A DNA stretch of 64,000 bases from Streptomyces atratus. GTDB lineage: Bacteria > Actinomycetota > Actinomycetes > Streptomycetales > Streptomycetaceae. The position numbers were made by a program, and so were the translations under genes. Below the pieces are notes generated by a model, which was given only the letters and a program-made list of their open reading frames with translations, was not told where the DNA came from and did no database searches. Positions 41,801 through 50,488 of this stretch are shown here, in pieces; within the stretch, counting starts at the first letter, position 1; each line of letters opens with the position of its first letter. Where the stretch lies: positions 248,001 to 312,000 of the forward strand of contig NZ_BMRN01000005.1 in the NCBI RefSeq assembly GCF_014648655.1. The letters run 5' to 3'.

Positions 41801-42823
41801 ATGAGCCCAGTCCATCCGCCAGGTCTCGACCTCGACCGGCTGCGCGGACATCTCGCCCGCGAGCGGCCGGGTCTGGTGAACGGACCGCTCGAAGCCCGGC
41901 TCGTCGAGGGCGGCCGCTCCAATCTGACGTACATCGTCACGGCCGGCACCGGCCGCTGGGTCGTGCGCAGGCCCCCGCTGGGCCATGTGCTCGCCACCGC
42001 ACACGACATGAAGCGCGAGCACCGGGTGATCAGCGCCCTGCACCCCACGGCCGTTCCGGTGCCCGAACCGGTGCTGCTCTGCGAGGACGACTCGGTGATC
42101 GGGTCACCCTTCTACGTCATGGAGTACGTCGAGGGCACCCCGTACCGCACGGCCGAGCAGCTCGCCCCCCTGGGCGCCGAGCGCACCCGGGAGGCCGTCC
42201 TCGGTCTCGTCGACACCCTCGTCGAACTGCACGCCGTGGACCCCGAGTCCGTCGGGCTCGGCGACTTCGGGCGCCCCGAGGGCTTCCTCGACCGGCAGCT
42301 GCGCCGCTGGGGCAAGCAGCTGGACGCCTCCCGAAACCGCGAACTGCCCGGCATCGACGAACTGCACGCCGCGCTCGGCCGAGAGCTGCCCGTCTCCCCC
42401 GCGCCCACCGTCGTACACGGCGACTACCGCCTGGACAACGTCCTGATCGGCTCCGACGACCGGATCAAGGCCGTTCTCGACTGGGAGATGTCGACGCTCG
42501 GCGACCCGCTGACCGACCTCGGTCTGCTGGTGATGTACAGCTCCGACCTCGGTCTGCCGAAGTCCCCGGTCTCCACCACCAGCGGCGCGGCCGGCCATCC
42601 CACCCCCGCCGAGCTGATCGAGCGCTACGCCGCACGCTCCGGCCGGGACACCTCCGCCATCTCCTGGTACACGGCGTTCGCCTGGTTCAAGCTCGCCGTG
42701 ATCCTGGAGGGAATCCACTACCGCTACACCCTGGGCCAGACCGTCGGAGCCGGCTTCGACCGCATCGGCGATCTCGTCCCCGTCTTCATCGAGCACGGCC
42801 TCACCACCCTCCAGGAAGGCTGA
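41801..42823 (+). CDS. APH-family phosphotransferase, ACAD10/11-kinase-like
   Basis: 340 residues. Protein-kinase-like fold with SNLTYIVTAGTGRWVVRRPP near 43, the catalytic HGDYRLDNVLI near 207 (Brenner motif), and VLDWEMSTLGDPLTDLGLLV near 226 (metal Asp). This group phosphorylates 4-hydroxyacyl-CoA or similar in the pathway where an acyl-CoA dehydrogenase then removes phosphate; here the next gene is exactly such an acyl-CoA dehydrogenase, nine bases downstream. The ATG at 41801 follows GGAGGT at 7 bases. It is divergent from gudD. Confidence 0.87.
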   Translation: MSPVHPPGLDLDRLRGHLARERPGLVNGPLEARLVEGGRSNLTYIVTAGTGRWVVRRPPLGHVLATAHDMKREHRVISALHPTAVPVPEPVLLCEDDSVIGSPFYVMEYVEGTPYRTAEQLAPLGAERTREAVLGLVDTLVELHAVDPESVGLGDFGRPEGFLDRQLRRWGKQLDASRNRELPGIDELHAALGRELPVSPAPTVVHGDYRLDNVLIGSDDRIKAVLDWEMSTLGDPLTDLGLLVMYSSDLGLPKSPVSTTSGAAGHPTPAELIERYAARSGRDTSAISWYTAFAWFKLAVILEGIHYRYTLGQTVGAGFDRIGDLVPVFIEHGLTTLQEG

Positions 42824-42831
42824 TCACCCCC

Positions 42832-44058
42832 ATGGACTTCGCATTCGACGCCCGTACCGAAGAGCTGCGCAACAAGCTGCTCACCTTCATGGACGAGCAT
42901 GTCCACCCGGCCGAGAAGACCGCGGACGAACAGCGCGCGCTCCTGGCCTCGCCGTGGGACACCCCGCAGATCGTCGAGGACCTGAAGGCCGAGGCGCGGC
43001 GGCAGGGGCTGTGGAACCTCTTCCTTCCCGATGCCGAGTACGGCGCCGGGCTGACCAACCTCCAGTACGCACCGCTCGCCGAAATCACCGGCCGTTCACC
43101 GCAGTTGGCGCCGACCGCGCTCAACTGCGCGGCGCCGGACACGGGCAACATGGAGGTGCTCTTCCAGTTCGCCACGGACGACCAGAAGAAGCAGTGGCTG
43201 GAGCCGCTGCTCGCCGGGGAGATCCGGTCGGCGTTCGCCATGACGGAGCCCGAGGTGGCCTCTTCGGACGCGACGAACATCGAGACCCGGATCGTGCGGG
43301 ACGGCGAGGACTACGTCATCAACGGCCGCAAGTGGTACATCTCCGGGGCGATGAACCCGGACTGCCGGATCTTCATCGTGATGGGCAGGACCGCGACTGC
43401 CGATGACCCCGACGGTCCCGACATCCGCCGCCAGCAGTCGATGATCCTGGTCCCGCGCGACACGCCCGGCCTCGAAGTGCGGCGCGCGATGCAGGTGTAC
43501 GGGTACGAGGACCACTACCACGGCGGTCACGCGGAGGTCGTGTTCAACGATGTGCGGGTGCCCGCCGCGAACCTGATCGGCGAAGAGGGCGGCGGCTTCG
43601 CAATCGCCCAGGCCCGTCTCGGCCCGGGCCGGATCCACCACTGCATGCGGCTGATCGGCATGGCCGAGCGGGCCATCGAGCTGATGTGCAAGCGGGCGGT
43701 CTCCCGTACGGCCTTCGGCAAGCCGCTCGCCCAGCAGGGCGTCGTGCAGAACTGGATCGCCGACGCACGGGTCACGGTGGAGCAGCTGCGGCTGCTGGTG
43801 CTGAAGACGGCGTGGCTGATGGACACGGTGGGCAACCGGGGTGCGCACACGGAGATCCAGTCCATCAAGATCGCCACCCCGCGTGCGGTGGTCGACATCC
43901 TCGACCGGGCGGTGCAACTGCACGGCGCGGGCGGCGTCAGCCAGGACTTCCCACTGGCGGAACTGTGGGCGGCGGCACGGACGTTGCGGCTGGCGGACGG
44001 GCCGGACGAGGTGCATCAGCGGTCGTTGGCCCGGCGGGAGATCAAGCGGTACGTGTAG
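42832..44058 (+). CDS. Acyl-CoA dehydrogenase, ACAD10/11-like
   Basis: 408 residues. FAD/substrate signatures: AFAMTEPEVASSDATNIETR near 138, DYVINGRKWYISGAMNPDCR, YGYEDHYHGGHAEVVFNDVR near 223, and the C-terminal QLHGAGGVSQDFPLAELWA near 364. The ENGRKWYISGA variant and long insert match the ACAD11 group, consistent with the upstream APH-type kinase. Together they probably degrade hydroxy-fatty acyl-CoAs (inference from family knowledge). Confidence 0.92.
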   Translation: MDFAFDARTEELRNKLLTFMDEHVHPAEKTADEQRALLASPWDTPQIVEDLKAEARRQGLWNLFLPDAEYGAGLTNLQYAPLAEITGRSPQLAPTALNCAAPDTGNMEVLFQFATDDQKKQWLEPLLAGEIRSAFAMTEPEVASSDATNIETRIVRDGEDYVINGRKWYISGAMNPDCRIFIVMGRTATADDPDGPDIRRQQSMILVPRDTPGLEVRRAMQVYGYEDHYHGGHAEVVFNDVRVPAANLIGEEGGGFAIAQARLGPGRIHHCMRLIGMAERAIELMCKRAVSRTAFGKPLAQQGVVQNWIADARVTVEQLRLLVLKTAWLMDTVGNRGAHTEIQSIKIATPRAVVDILDRAVQLHGAGGVSQDFPLAELWAAARTLRLADGPDEVHQRSLARREIKRYV

Positions 44059-44115
44059 GCGGTGGCCCGGGCGGGGTCGGTGGGTGCGAGGGCCCGCCCG
44101 GTTGCCGTTTTGTCC

Positions 44116-47100
44116 TCAATCACCGGACGGGCCCGGCATGTTGCCGGACGGGCTTGAATTTCTGAGCCGGTCGAGGACGTCCGTGTAGAGGGAGCGTTTG
44201 TCGGGGCGGGCGTGGGCGGCGGCTTGACGGAGGGCGGGGATCGCCGCCTCGCTCATCCCGACGAGCCCCTCGGCCGCCGCCCTGCGCACGCCGGGATGCG
44301 GGTGTGCGAGCAGTCCGGTCACGGCAGGGATCGCGGGCTCCCAGCCGGCGTGGCAGAGCGTGCGGATCGCCGTACGCGTCGGTTCCGGCCGGGGGTCGTC
44401 CAGCAGGAGCATGGTGTGGCCCAGATAGGTGCCCCGGTCCAGCATCGTCCGTGAGGTCCGGTGGGCGCGCAGGCGTACCTTGGCCCGGGGATGGTTCAGC
44501 AACTCACCGATCAGGTCGCACAGTCCGGGGTCCCGGTCCGGGTCCGGGCCCGCGTGGGTCTCGGCCAGTTCTCTGAGTGCCCCGCATATCTGATCCGGGG
44601 TGCCGGTTCGGGCCAGGTCCAGCAGTTCCTGCCTGGACGGGCGGTGCGAAGCTCCGCCGGGTGCGGCCGGGGGGCGGTCACGGAGCGCTGCCAGCGCTGC
44701 CGCGTCCTGCTGCGCGGCGTCCGGGCCGCGCAGCGGACCCTCGACGAGAAGAAGCCGGTCCGCCATGTCGTCGCGCCCTTCGGCGCGCAGCCGCCGACAC
44801 GTGCGTGTCAGCGCGGGGGTACGCAGGAGCCGACGGTCGAGGAGCAGGTCGAGGAAACCCCAGGCCCCGGCGTCGAGCCGGTCGCCGAGGGCCCTGGCGA
44901 GCGCGTCGGCGGGGTAGCTGCGCAGTGCGTCGCCGACTGCCGGTCCGGCGGCGGGCAGGGCGTGCTCCCACCACTCCAGCAACAGCGGCACCAGCGGTTC
45001 CAGTGTCCACGGGGAGAGCTTCGAGGCCGCGAGAGCCACCCTGTCGTGCAGGACGTCCTCGCCCCGGAGCTCCGTCTCGTCGAAATTGCGCAGTGCACGG
45101 GCCAGGTCCACGCCGACGGGTATGTCGATGTGCCCGCGGAGGTACGCGCGAAGAACCGGCAGCCGGGCCTCGGGCTCGGGCCACTTCGCCAGTGCCAGGG
45201 CAGCGGTCTCCCTGCGGCCTGCGTCAGTTGACCCCAGCATGTCGAGCAGGCGCTCCCGCAGGGCCGCAGAACGGGGCTGGTCGAGGTCGTCGATGTGTAC
45301 GTGCCGGGGCAGCGGCGTCGCAGCCCGGGCGGTCTCGGTGATGGTCCAGGGCGGTGCGTCGAGGGGCTGAAGAAGCGTCATCCAGTCGAGCAGGGCGGCC
45401 CGGACTTCGGGGTCCGCGCCGTGGTGTACCTCGATCAGTGCGGTCAGCCGGTCCCGCGAGCCGACCCTGCCGTCGTCCTGTCGGCGGAACTCCTCCAGAG
45501 TGTCCGGTGCGCGCACCGCGTCGTCCAGCGCCGCCCGCCATGCCCGGGTCTCGGCGGGCACGGGTGCCGCGGTGGTCTCCGGGGCTGCGAACGCCTCCCT
45601 CAGCACGGCGGCCTGGGCCTGCCAGGGGTCGGCGCCGAGCCGGGCCGAAGCGAGTGCCTGATCGAGGTCGGCGCGGACCAGCACCGCGCCGAGGCGGCGC
45701 AGCAGCGTCAGCGTGGACCGGCTCGGCGTCGTGGGTGCGGGAGGCAGTGCCCGTACCGCAGCGGCGACGGCCGGCCTGCCGGCCCCCGTCAGCATCGGCG
45801 CGGCCTCTTGGAGTACCACGATCAGGTCGTGCCGGTCCTCGTCCCGTGCGTCGACGAGCGCGTCGAGCAGGACCCGTGCGGACCGGGCGAATGCCGTCAG
45901 TTCCCCGGCCGCCCGGGGTGCGGGGCAGATGCGCAGCGCGAACCGCACCAGTCTGTCCCGGGCCGCGGGCCGGGAGCCGGCCAGCCGGAGCCAGTCTGTG
46001 AGCATCGGCCGCAGATCGTTCAGCCGGTCGGGGTGGGGCGGCACGTCCCTCTCGGCGACGCGCAGGGCGACCGAGGGGTTCCAGCCCCCGGCCACCAGCG
46101 ACCTGATGTCACGGTCCGCCGCACTGTCCACCGATGACCGCTGTGCGACGGCCGACGCGGTGATGCCATGCCTGGCCTGCGGTATCGCCAGATCCTTCAC
46201 GTCCCCGGAGGCAAGACCGACCCGGCCGTCCGCCACCAGGGAGAGCAGGGTGGCCGCCACCGGTGACGCCTGATCGTCCAGCGCGAGGACCGAGCGGGCG
46301 CCGAGGACGCCGTCGAGGCCCGCCAGCAGCAGTTCGCGGGTACGGCCGTCCCGGCTGTGCTCGGCGGCGGCGAGAAGTGTCGCCGCGTAGGCGTCGCCGA
46401 GGACGGCGCGCAGGGCCGCGACGAGGGTGCCGCGCAGCCCGGGGTTGTCGTGGTGCCCGAGCCAAAAAAGAAGCTTGGGCAGCGCCGCCGGTGTGCCCGC
46501 GCGGACCAGTACCTCGGCGGCGGTCTTCTTGATGTTCATGTTCGGATGGTCGAGACATGCGGCGATCGCGGTGCACGCCCAGTGGGCCTGTGCCTGACCC
46601 AGTGCGAGCAGGGCCTGCCGGACGGTCTGGATGTCCTGGGCGGTGGTCAGCGCGATCAGGGTCGCCGACAGCGCCTGTGCGTCCTCGCCCGTGGCGTCGC
46701 GGGCGAGCAGGGCGATGACGTGTTTGCGTACGTGCCGGTCGCGGTGGCGCAGCAGCCGGTGCACCCGGGCGCGGGTGCCCGCCCAGGGGGCCCTGAGCAG
46801 CAGTTCGAGCAGGATCGCCCGCTCACGGTCGGACAGTCCGGGCCGGTCCAGCAGATCCAGTGCCATGGTCGCGACGAGTGCGTGGCCGGCCTCTTGCGCA
46901 TCTGCCGTGCCGAGCAGGCAGACCGGCCGGATCGCGCCCCGCTCGTGGAGACGGCGGCCCAGGGCGTGCACGGCGTCCAGGACCTCTTGGGGCACCACGG
47001 GCTCACCGCCGGGCTGTCCGTGTTCCCACTCCCGCAACGCCGCCTGTTCGGCCACGATGCGCAGCAGCAGGTCCGCGATGGCCGGCAGTGTGCCGGCGTT

Positions 47101-48726
47101 GCCGTGGTCCGCGAGACGGCACAGCGCCGCCACCGGCTCGTCCGGGTTCAGATGGGAACGCAGCAGGGCCAGTTCCCGCTCGTCCGGGCCGCCCAGGTCC
47201 GCCGCGACGCGCGCCGGCAGGCCGACGGGATCCAGCTGTACGAGAAGGGCGCGGCGGTGCGCCGGATCGCGGGTCAGCTGCCACAGCAGTTCGAGGGCGC
47301 GGTCCCGTACGGCGTACAGGTGGGGCGCGATCGTGTCGCCGTCCAGGCCCAGCCCTTCTCGCAGGGCCAGTACCGTCCGCTGCCCGCCGATGGCCTGAAG
47401 AGCGTCCAGGGCCGCGGCGGGCACCGAGGGCAGCAGAGCGATCACCGCGTCTTCGGCATCCGCATGGCGCAGCTCGCGGATCGCGTCGAGGAACGGACCG
47501 GGGGCGCAGGCCGTGGGAAGCACGCGTGCGATCGCTTCCCCGATCGGAAGCTCGCCCGCTCCCTGCCCGGCCAGGGCCACCAGCAGGGCGAGCCGTCGCG
47601 GCCCGCTCGGATCATCGGCGGCCGCCTCCGTCAGTACCCGGAATGCCTCCTTCCGGCAGGTGAACAGGATCGTCGCGATCTCACGGGGCGGAATCGAGTG
47701 ATCGGCCAGGGCCAGGCCGACCACCGCCGGAACTTCCGGACCGTCCACGAAGTGCCCGCGCCGGTGGAGACCGCGCAGACACGTCACCGTCGGCCCGCCG
47801 AACAGCAGCGGATCATGTGCGGCGACGGCCGTGAGTTCACCGATGTCGTCGCGGTCCGCCAGATCACCGAGCAGTTCCACTCCCTGTCGGCGAAGGCCCG
47901 GAGGAAGATCCGGATCGTCGATGATCTGCCGCAGCAGGTCCTTGTGGCCGTGGCGGGCGGCCGCCGCGAGGGCAGCATCGGCCACCGCGGGCCTGCCCCC
48001 CGCCGAACCGGCGGCGAGAAACGGAGAGATGCACCCCCGCGGCAGCGGCTCCATCGCCGCCCACGGCTCGGTGAGTTCGCCCAGCGCGCCGGCGACGACC
48101 CGGTCGCTGTCGGCGCCGAGCAGGCCGATCAGGTCTTCGCGGACCAGCGCGGGAGCCAGCAGTCCGGCGTGCAGCCCCTGGCGCGCGAGTCGCAGCGCCT
48201 CGGCCTGCAGCACGGGGTCGCCGCTGTCCGCCAGCTCGTCCACGAGTTGAGCCGGACGGTGCGCCGGGGTGATGTCCGTCTCCCGTACGGCCTGGTAGAG
48301 GAGTTCACCCGGGACCTCGTCACGGATCACCGCCGGCTCGTCGAGGAGTTCGGAGCGCAGCCACGCGATCCTCACCCGTACCGGCAGCCCGGCCGTGCGC
48401 CATGACGGGCGGGGGCGGCCCCGGAGACAGTGGCCGAGTCGCTCGTAGAGCCCCGCCAGGAGGAGATCCGCCTCCGGCGGCCCCATCAGCGCCACGGGCA
48501 GCAGCCCGGCGAGTTCGGCCGTCTCCGCGTCGTCGGACGGGCGGCCCGCTGTCACTCGCTCGTTGAGCAGGACCAGTCCCATATGACGCAGGGCGGGGTC
48601 CTCGTGCCGGATCAGACGTCCGAGGACTGCCGGTGGGCAGTCCTGCGCGTCCAGGAGCCTCGAAAGCCGCTCGGTGTCGGCCCGGCGTACGGCATCGTGG
48701 AACTGTTCGTCGGCGGGCGTCTTCAC
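44116..48726 (-). CDS. Giant HEAT-repeat protein (1,536 residues)
   Basis: One uninterrupted frame from a GTG at 48726. The whole sequence is Leu/Ala/Arg-rich helix pairs of HEAT/PBS-lyase type, e.g. DPALRHMGLVLLNERVTAGR near 45, RHVRKHVIALLARDATGEDA near 660, NMNIKKTAAEVLVRAGTPAA near 725, and at the end HPGVRRAAAEGLVGMSEAAI. No nucleotide-binding motif, signal peptide, membrane helix or catalytic triad is visible, so it is probably a cytosolic scaffold. No ribosome site is seen; a TAGCAT -10-like element seven bases before the GTG would suit a leaderless mRNA. The last 14 codons are made of an intergenic repeat. No operon partner. Confidence 0.8.
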   Translation of the reverse strand: MKTPADEQFHDAVRRADTERLSRLLDAQDCPPAVLGRLIRHEDPALRHMGLVLLNERVTAGRPSDDAETAELAGLLPVALMGPPEADLLLAGLYERLGHCLRGRPRPSWRTAGLPVRVRIAWLRSELLDEPAVIRDEVPGELLYQAVRETDITPAHRPAQLVDELADSGDPVLQAEALRLARQGLHAGLLAPALVREDLIGLLGADSDRVVAGALGELTEPWAAMEPLPRGCISPFLAAGSAGGRPAVADAALAAAARHGHKDLLRQIIDDPDLPPGLRRQGVELLGDLADRDDIGELTAVAAHDPLLFGGPTVTCLRGLHRRGHFVDGPEVPAVVGLALADHSIPPREIATILFTCRKEAFRVLTEAAADDPSGPRRLALLVALAGQGAGELPIGEAIARVLPTACAPGPFLDAIRELRHADAEDAVIALLPSVPAAALDALQAIGGQRTVLALREGLGLDGDTIAPHLYAVRDRALELLWQLTRDPAHRRALLVQLDPVGLPARVAADLGGPDERELALLRSHLNPDEPVAALCRLADHGNAGTLPAIADLLLRIVAEQAALREWEHGQPGGEPVVPQEVLDAVHALGRRLHERGAIRPVCLLGTADAQEAGHALVATMALDLLDRPGLSDRERAILLELLLRAPWAGTRARVHRLLRHRDRHVRKHVIALLARDATGEDAQALSATLIALTTAQDIQTVRQALLALGQAQAHWACTAIAACLDHPNMNIKKTAAEVLVRAGTPAALPKLLFWLGHHDNPGLRGTLVAALRAVLGDAYAATLLAAAEHSRDGRTRELLLAGLDGVLGARSVLALDDQASPVAATLLSLVADGRVGLASGDVKDLAIPQARHGITASAVAQRSSVDSAADRDIRSLVAGGWNPSVALRVAERDVPPHPDRLNDLRPMLTDWLRLAGSRPAARDRLVRFALRICPAPRAAGELTAFARSARVLLDALVDARDEDRHDLIVVLQEAAPMLTGAGRPAVAAAVRALPPAPTTPSRSTLTLLRRLGAVLVRADLDQALASARLGADPWQAQAAVLREAFAAPETTAAPVPAETRAWRAALDDAVRAPDTLEEFRRQDDGRVGSRDRLTALIEVHHGADPEVRAALLDWMTLLQPLDAPPWTITETARAATPLPRHVHIDDLDQPRSAALRERLLDMLGSTDAGRRETAALALAKWPEPEARLPVLRAYLRGHIDIPVGVDLARALRNFDETELRGEDVLHDRVALAASKLSPWTLEPLVPLLLEWWEHALPAAGPAVGDALRSYPADALARALGDRLDAGAWGFLDLLLDRRLLRTPALTRTCRRLRAEGRDDMADRLLLVEGPLRGPDAAQQDAAALAALRDRPPAAPGGASHRPSRQELLDLARTGTPDQICGALRELAETHAGPDPDRDPGLCDLIGELLNHPRAKVRLRAHRTSRTMLDRGTYLGHTMLLLDDPRPEPTRTAIRTLCHAGWEPAIPAVTGLLAHPHPGVRRAAAEGLVGMSEAAIPALRQAAAHARPDKRSLYTDVLDRLRNSSPSGNMPGPSGD
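44118..44158. repeat. Degenerate intergenic palindrome forming the 3' end of the HEAT gene
   Basis: Two copies of a CCGGACGGGC-type unit flanked by TTGTCCTCAAT, the same sequence family as the palindrome at 3103-3140 (GCCGGACGGGC, TTGAGGAC). Here it lies inside the coding frame and supplies the final residues SSPSGNMPGPSGD and the stop codon. Confidence 0.55.
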
Positions 48727-49017
48727 CGTCGGATGCTAACCGGGTCGCTCCCGGCTCCGCCAACGGGATTCGACCCCGTCAATAACCGCCGAACGGCACA
48801 TGATCGGCCAGCGCCAGGTCGCGGGCGAAGGCCCTCACACGCAACAGGCACCGGGCGACGAGGCGGACGGCCGGTGTGTGGTGCGGGCCGTATGCCGCGG
48901 CCCAGAGCGCGGGGACGTGTACGGATGGCTGGATGTGAGTCATACATCCAGCTTCGGCCCGTACCGGCGGTCGGTCCAACAGATGGTTCAGCCGGCTGCG
49001 ATCGATACCGTGGATGG
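48727..49017. other. Intergenic region with hairpin
   Basis: No gene. A perfect 9-base inverted repeat (GCTGGATGT, 7-base loop, ACATCCAGC) lies at 48928-48952. It could be a terminator or an operator left from the LysR locus. The remainder shows nothing I can assign. Confidence 0.45.
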
Positions 49018-49333
49018 CTGGAGATACGCCGACTCCGCCACTTCATGGCGGTGGTCACGCACGGCGGTTTCACCGCCGCCGCCCGTGCCGAGCCGATCGT
49101 GCAGTCCCCGCTGAGCACCTCCGTGCGCAACCTCGAACGGGAGCCGGGTGCCGAGCTGTTCGACCGGAGCGGCCGACGCGTGATCCTCACCGAGGCGGGC
49201 CGGGCGCTGCTGCCGTCGGCCCGGTCGGTGCTCGCCGGGACACAGGCCGCGCGGGACGCGGTGGCCGCCCTGTCGGGGTTGGTGACCGGCCGGGTCCGTA
49301 TCGGCCGGCTGGCCGGCGACGCTCCCCGGGTGG
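49018..49333 (+). pseudogene. LysR-family regulator stub, start codon lost and 3' deleted
   Basis: The frame reads (CTG)EIRRLRHFMAVVTHGGFTAA, then ARAEPIVQSPLSTSVRNLER, EPGAELFDRSGRRVILTEAG and RALLPSARSVLAGTQAARDA, the HTH and linker of a LysR regulator. The first codon, ATG in relatives, is CTG here, and no in-frame ATG/GTG precedes it. After about 100 codons it runs into the 3' end of a TetR gene on the other strand, so the ligand-binding domain is missing. Confidence 0.85.
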
Positions 49334-49927
49334 CTAGGGACGCAGGGCGCGCAGCAGCAGGTCGGCCAGGTGGTCGGCGACCTCCTGCTGGCTGAGCGGG
49401 CCGTCGGGCCGGTACCAGGTGGACAGATGGTGGACCGAGCCGAAGTGGTAGTCGACGATCAGGTCCGCCGGGGTGGCCGTGGAGAACACTCCGCTCCGCT
49501 GGCCCTCTTCCACCAGGGCCCGGAAGCGCTCGTGGTAACGGCGCCGCTCCACCCGCACCTGCTTGTTCTTCTCCGGGCTGAGGTGGTGCATGGACCGGAA
49601 GAAGATCGAGGCGTCGTCGAGGTTCTCGATGGTCGTGACGACCACGTCCGCGGCGGCGTCGCGCAGCCGCTGTTCGACCGGGGCGTCGGCGTCGGCGAAG
49701 GCATCGAGGCGCTCCTGCTGAAGCCGGAGCACCCGGGCGTAGACCTCCTGGAGGAGGTCCTCCTTGGAACCGAAGTAGTGGTAGAGCGCACCCTTGGTGA
49801 CGCCTGCCGCCTCGACGATCTCCTGGACCGAGGTGCGGTCGTACCCCTGCTCGGCGAAGAGCCGGGTGGCGACGGCCAACAGCCGCTGCGGAACGGGGGC
49901 CGTGTCCTCGTCCGTCGCCTTGGCCAT
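49334..49927 (-). CDS. TetR-family regulator (FadR-like subgroup)
   Basis: 197 residues. HTH at about 12-60 (LLAVATRLFAEQGYDRTSVQ, AGVTKGALYHYFGSKEDLLQ), with the C-terminal TetR_C_33-like domain containing the SMHHLSPEKNKQVRVERRRYHE helix pair. In Streptomyces this type sits beside acyl-CoA ligase and SDR genes of lipid catabolism, as here. The ATG at 49927 was preferred to a GTG three codons upstream. Its likely operator is at 51284-51300 in front of the SDR gene. Confidence 0.87.
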   Translation of the reverse strand: MAKATDEDTAPVPQRLLAVATRLFAEQGYDRTSVQEIVEAAGVTKGALYHYFGSKEDLLQEVYARVLRLQQERLDAFADADAPVEQRLRDAAADVVVTTIENLDDASIFFRSMHHLSPEKNKQVRVERRRYHERFRALVEEGQRSGVFSTATPADLIVDYHFGSVHHLSTWYRPDGPLSQQEVADHLADLLLRALRP

Positions 49928-49981
49928 TGCCGCCACCTTCCTTCCGTACCGTGCGTGAATCCGTGCTGCGCGTGAAACGGT

Positions 49982-50488
49982 CTACCGAGGGGAACGCAGT
50001 TCCCGCCCGAGGATCTTCCCACTCGCCGTCTTCGGGAGTTCGGCCAGGATCTCGACCTCGCGCGGGTACTTGTACGCGGCAAGCCGTTCCTTGCAGTATG
50101 CACCCAGTTCCTCGGGTTCGACCGTGGCGCCCGGCCGCAGGCTGACGTAGGCACGGACGGTCTCGCGTTCCGGAGACCGGATCGACGGGGGCTTCGCGCT
50201 CCGGCGGTACGGAGGCGCAGGGGGCCGTGCACTCGGTGAGGCCGTAGCCGTTGCGGATGTACGGGCCGAAGCCCGCCCGGCGAGGTGGCCGGCCACTGAG
50301 TCGGAGAGCGCGTCGGTCTCGCGGTAGCTCAGGCGTCCGTCGAAACAGGCGAGCGCCGGATGCCCGGGGCTGCGGGCGACGGAGGAGCGGAAGGCGTGGA
50401 CCAGGGTCTCGGCCGGGCCGACGGGGGCCCGCTGGGCGTCGCTGAGCAGGGAGGTCCAGGGCTTTGCCGCGTAGATGGAGTCGGTCAT
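49982..50488 (-). pseudogene. AMP-dependent acyl-CoA ligase, collapsed by internal deletions
   Basis: An open 168-codon frame starts MTDSIYAAKPWTSLLSDAQR (ligase N-terminus, through SYRETDALSDSVAGHLAG). The middle carries, out of frame, the A5 motif region FGPYIRNGYGLTECTAPCAS. In frame again is the C-terminal domain RAYVSLRPGATVEPEELGAY, CKERLAAYKYPREVEILAEL and PKTASGKILGREL with the catalytic Lys. About 350-400 residues are missing, including the AMP-binding P-loop-like motif. The start overlaps the SDR stop (ATGA). Because the frame is open, a chimeric small protein could still be made. Confidence 0.85.

Noticed and set aside
48753..48769. tRNA T-arm-like sequence (ACGGG-ATTCGAC-CCCGT) upstream of the HEAT gene, possible tRNA fragment or attachment site.
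   Set aside because: The loop reads GTCGAAT on the minus strand instead of TTCRANN, and no matching anticodon or acceptor arm is found; chance inverted repeat.
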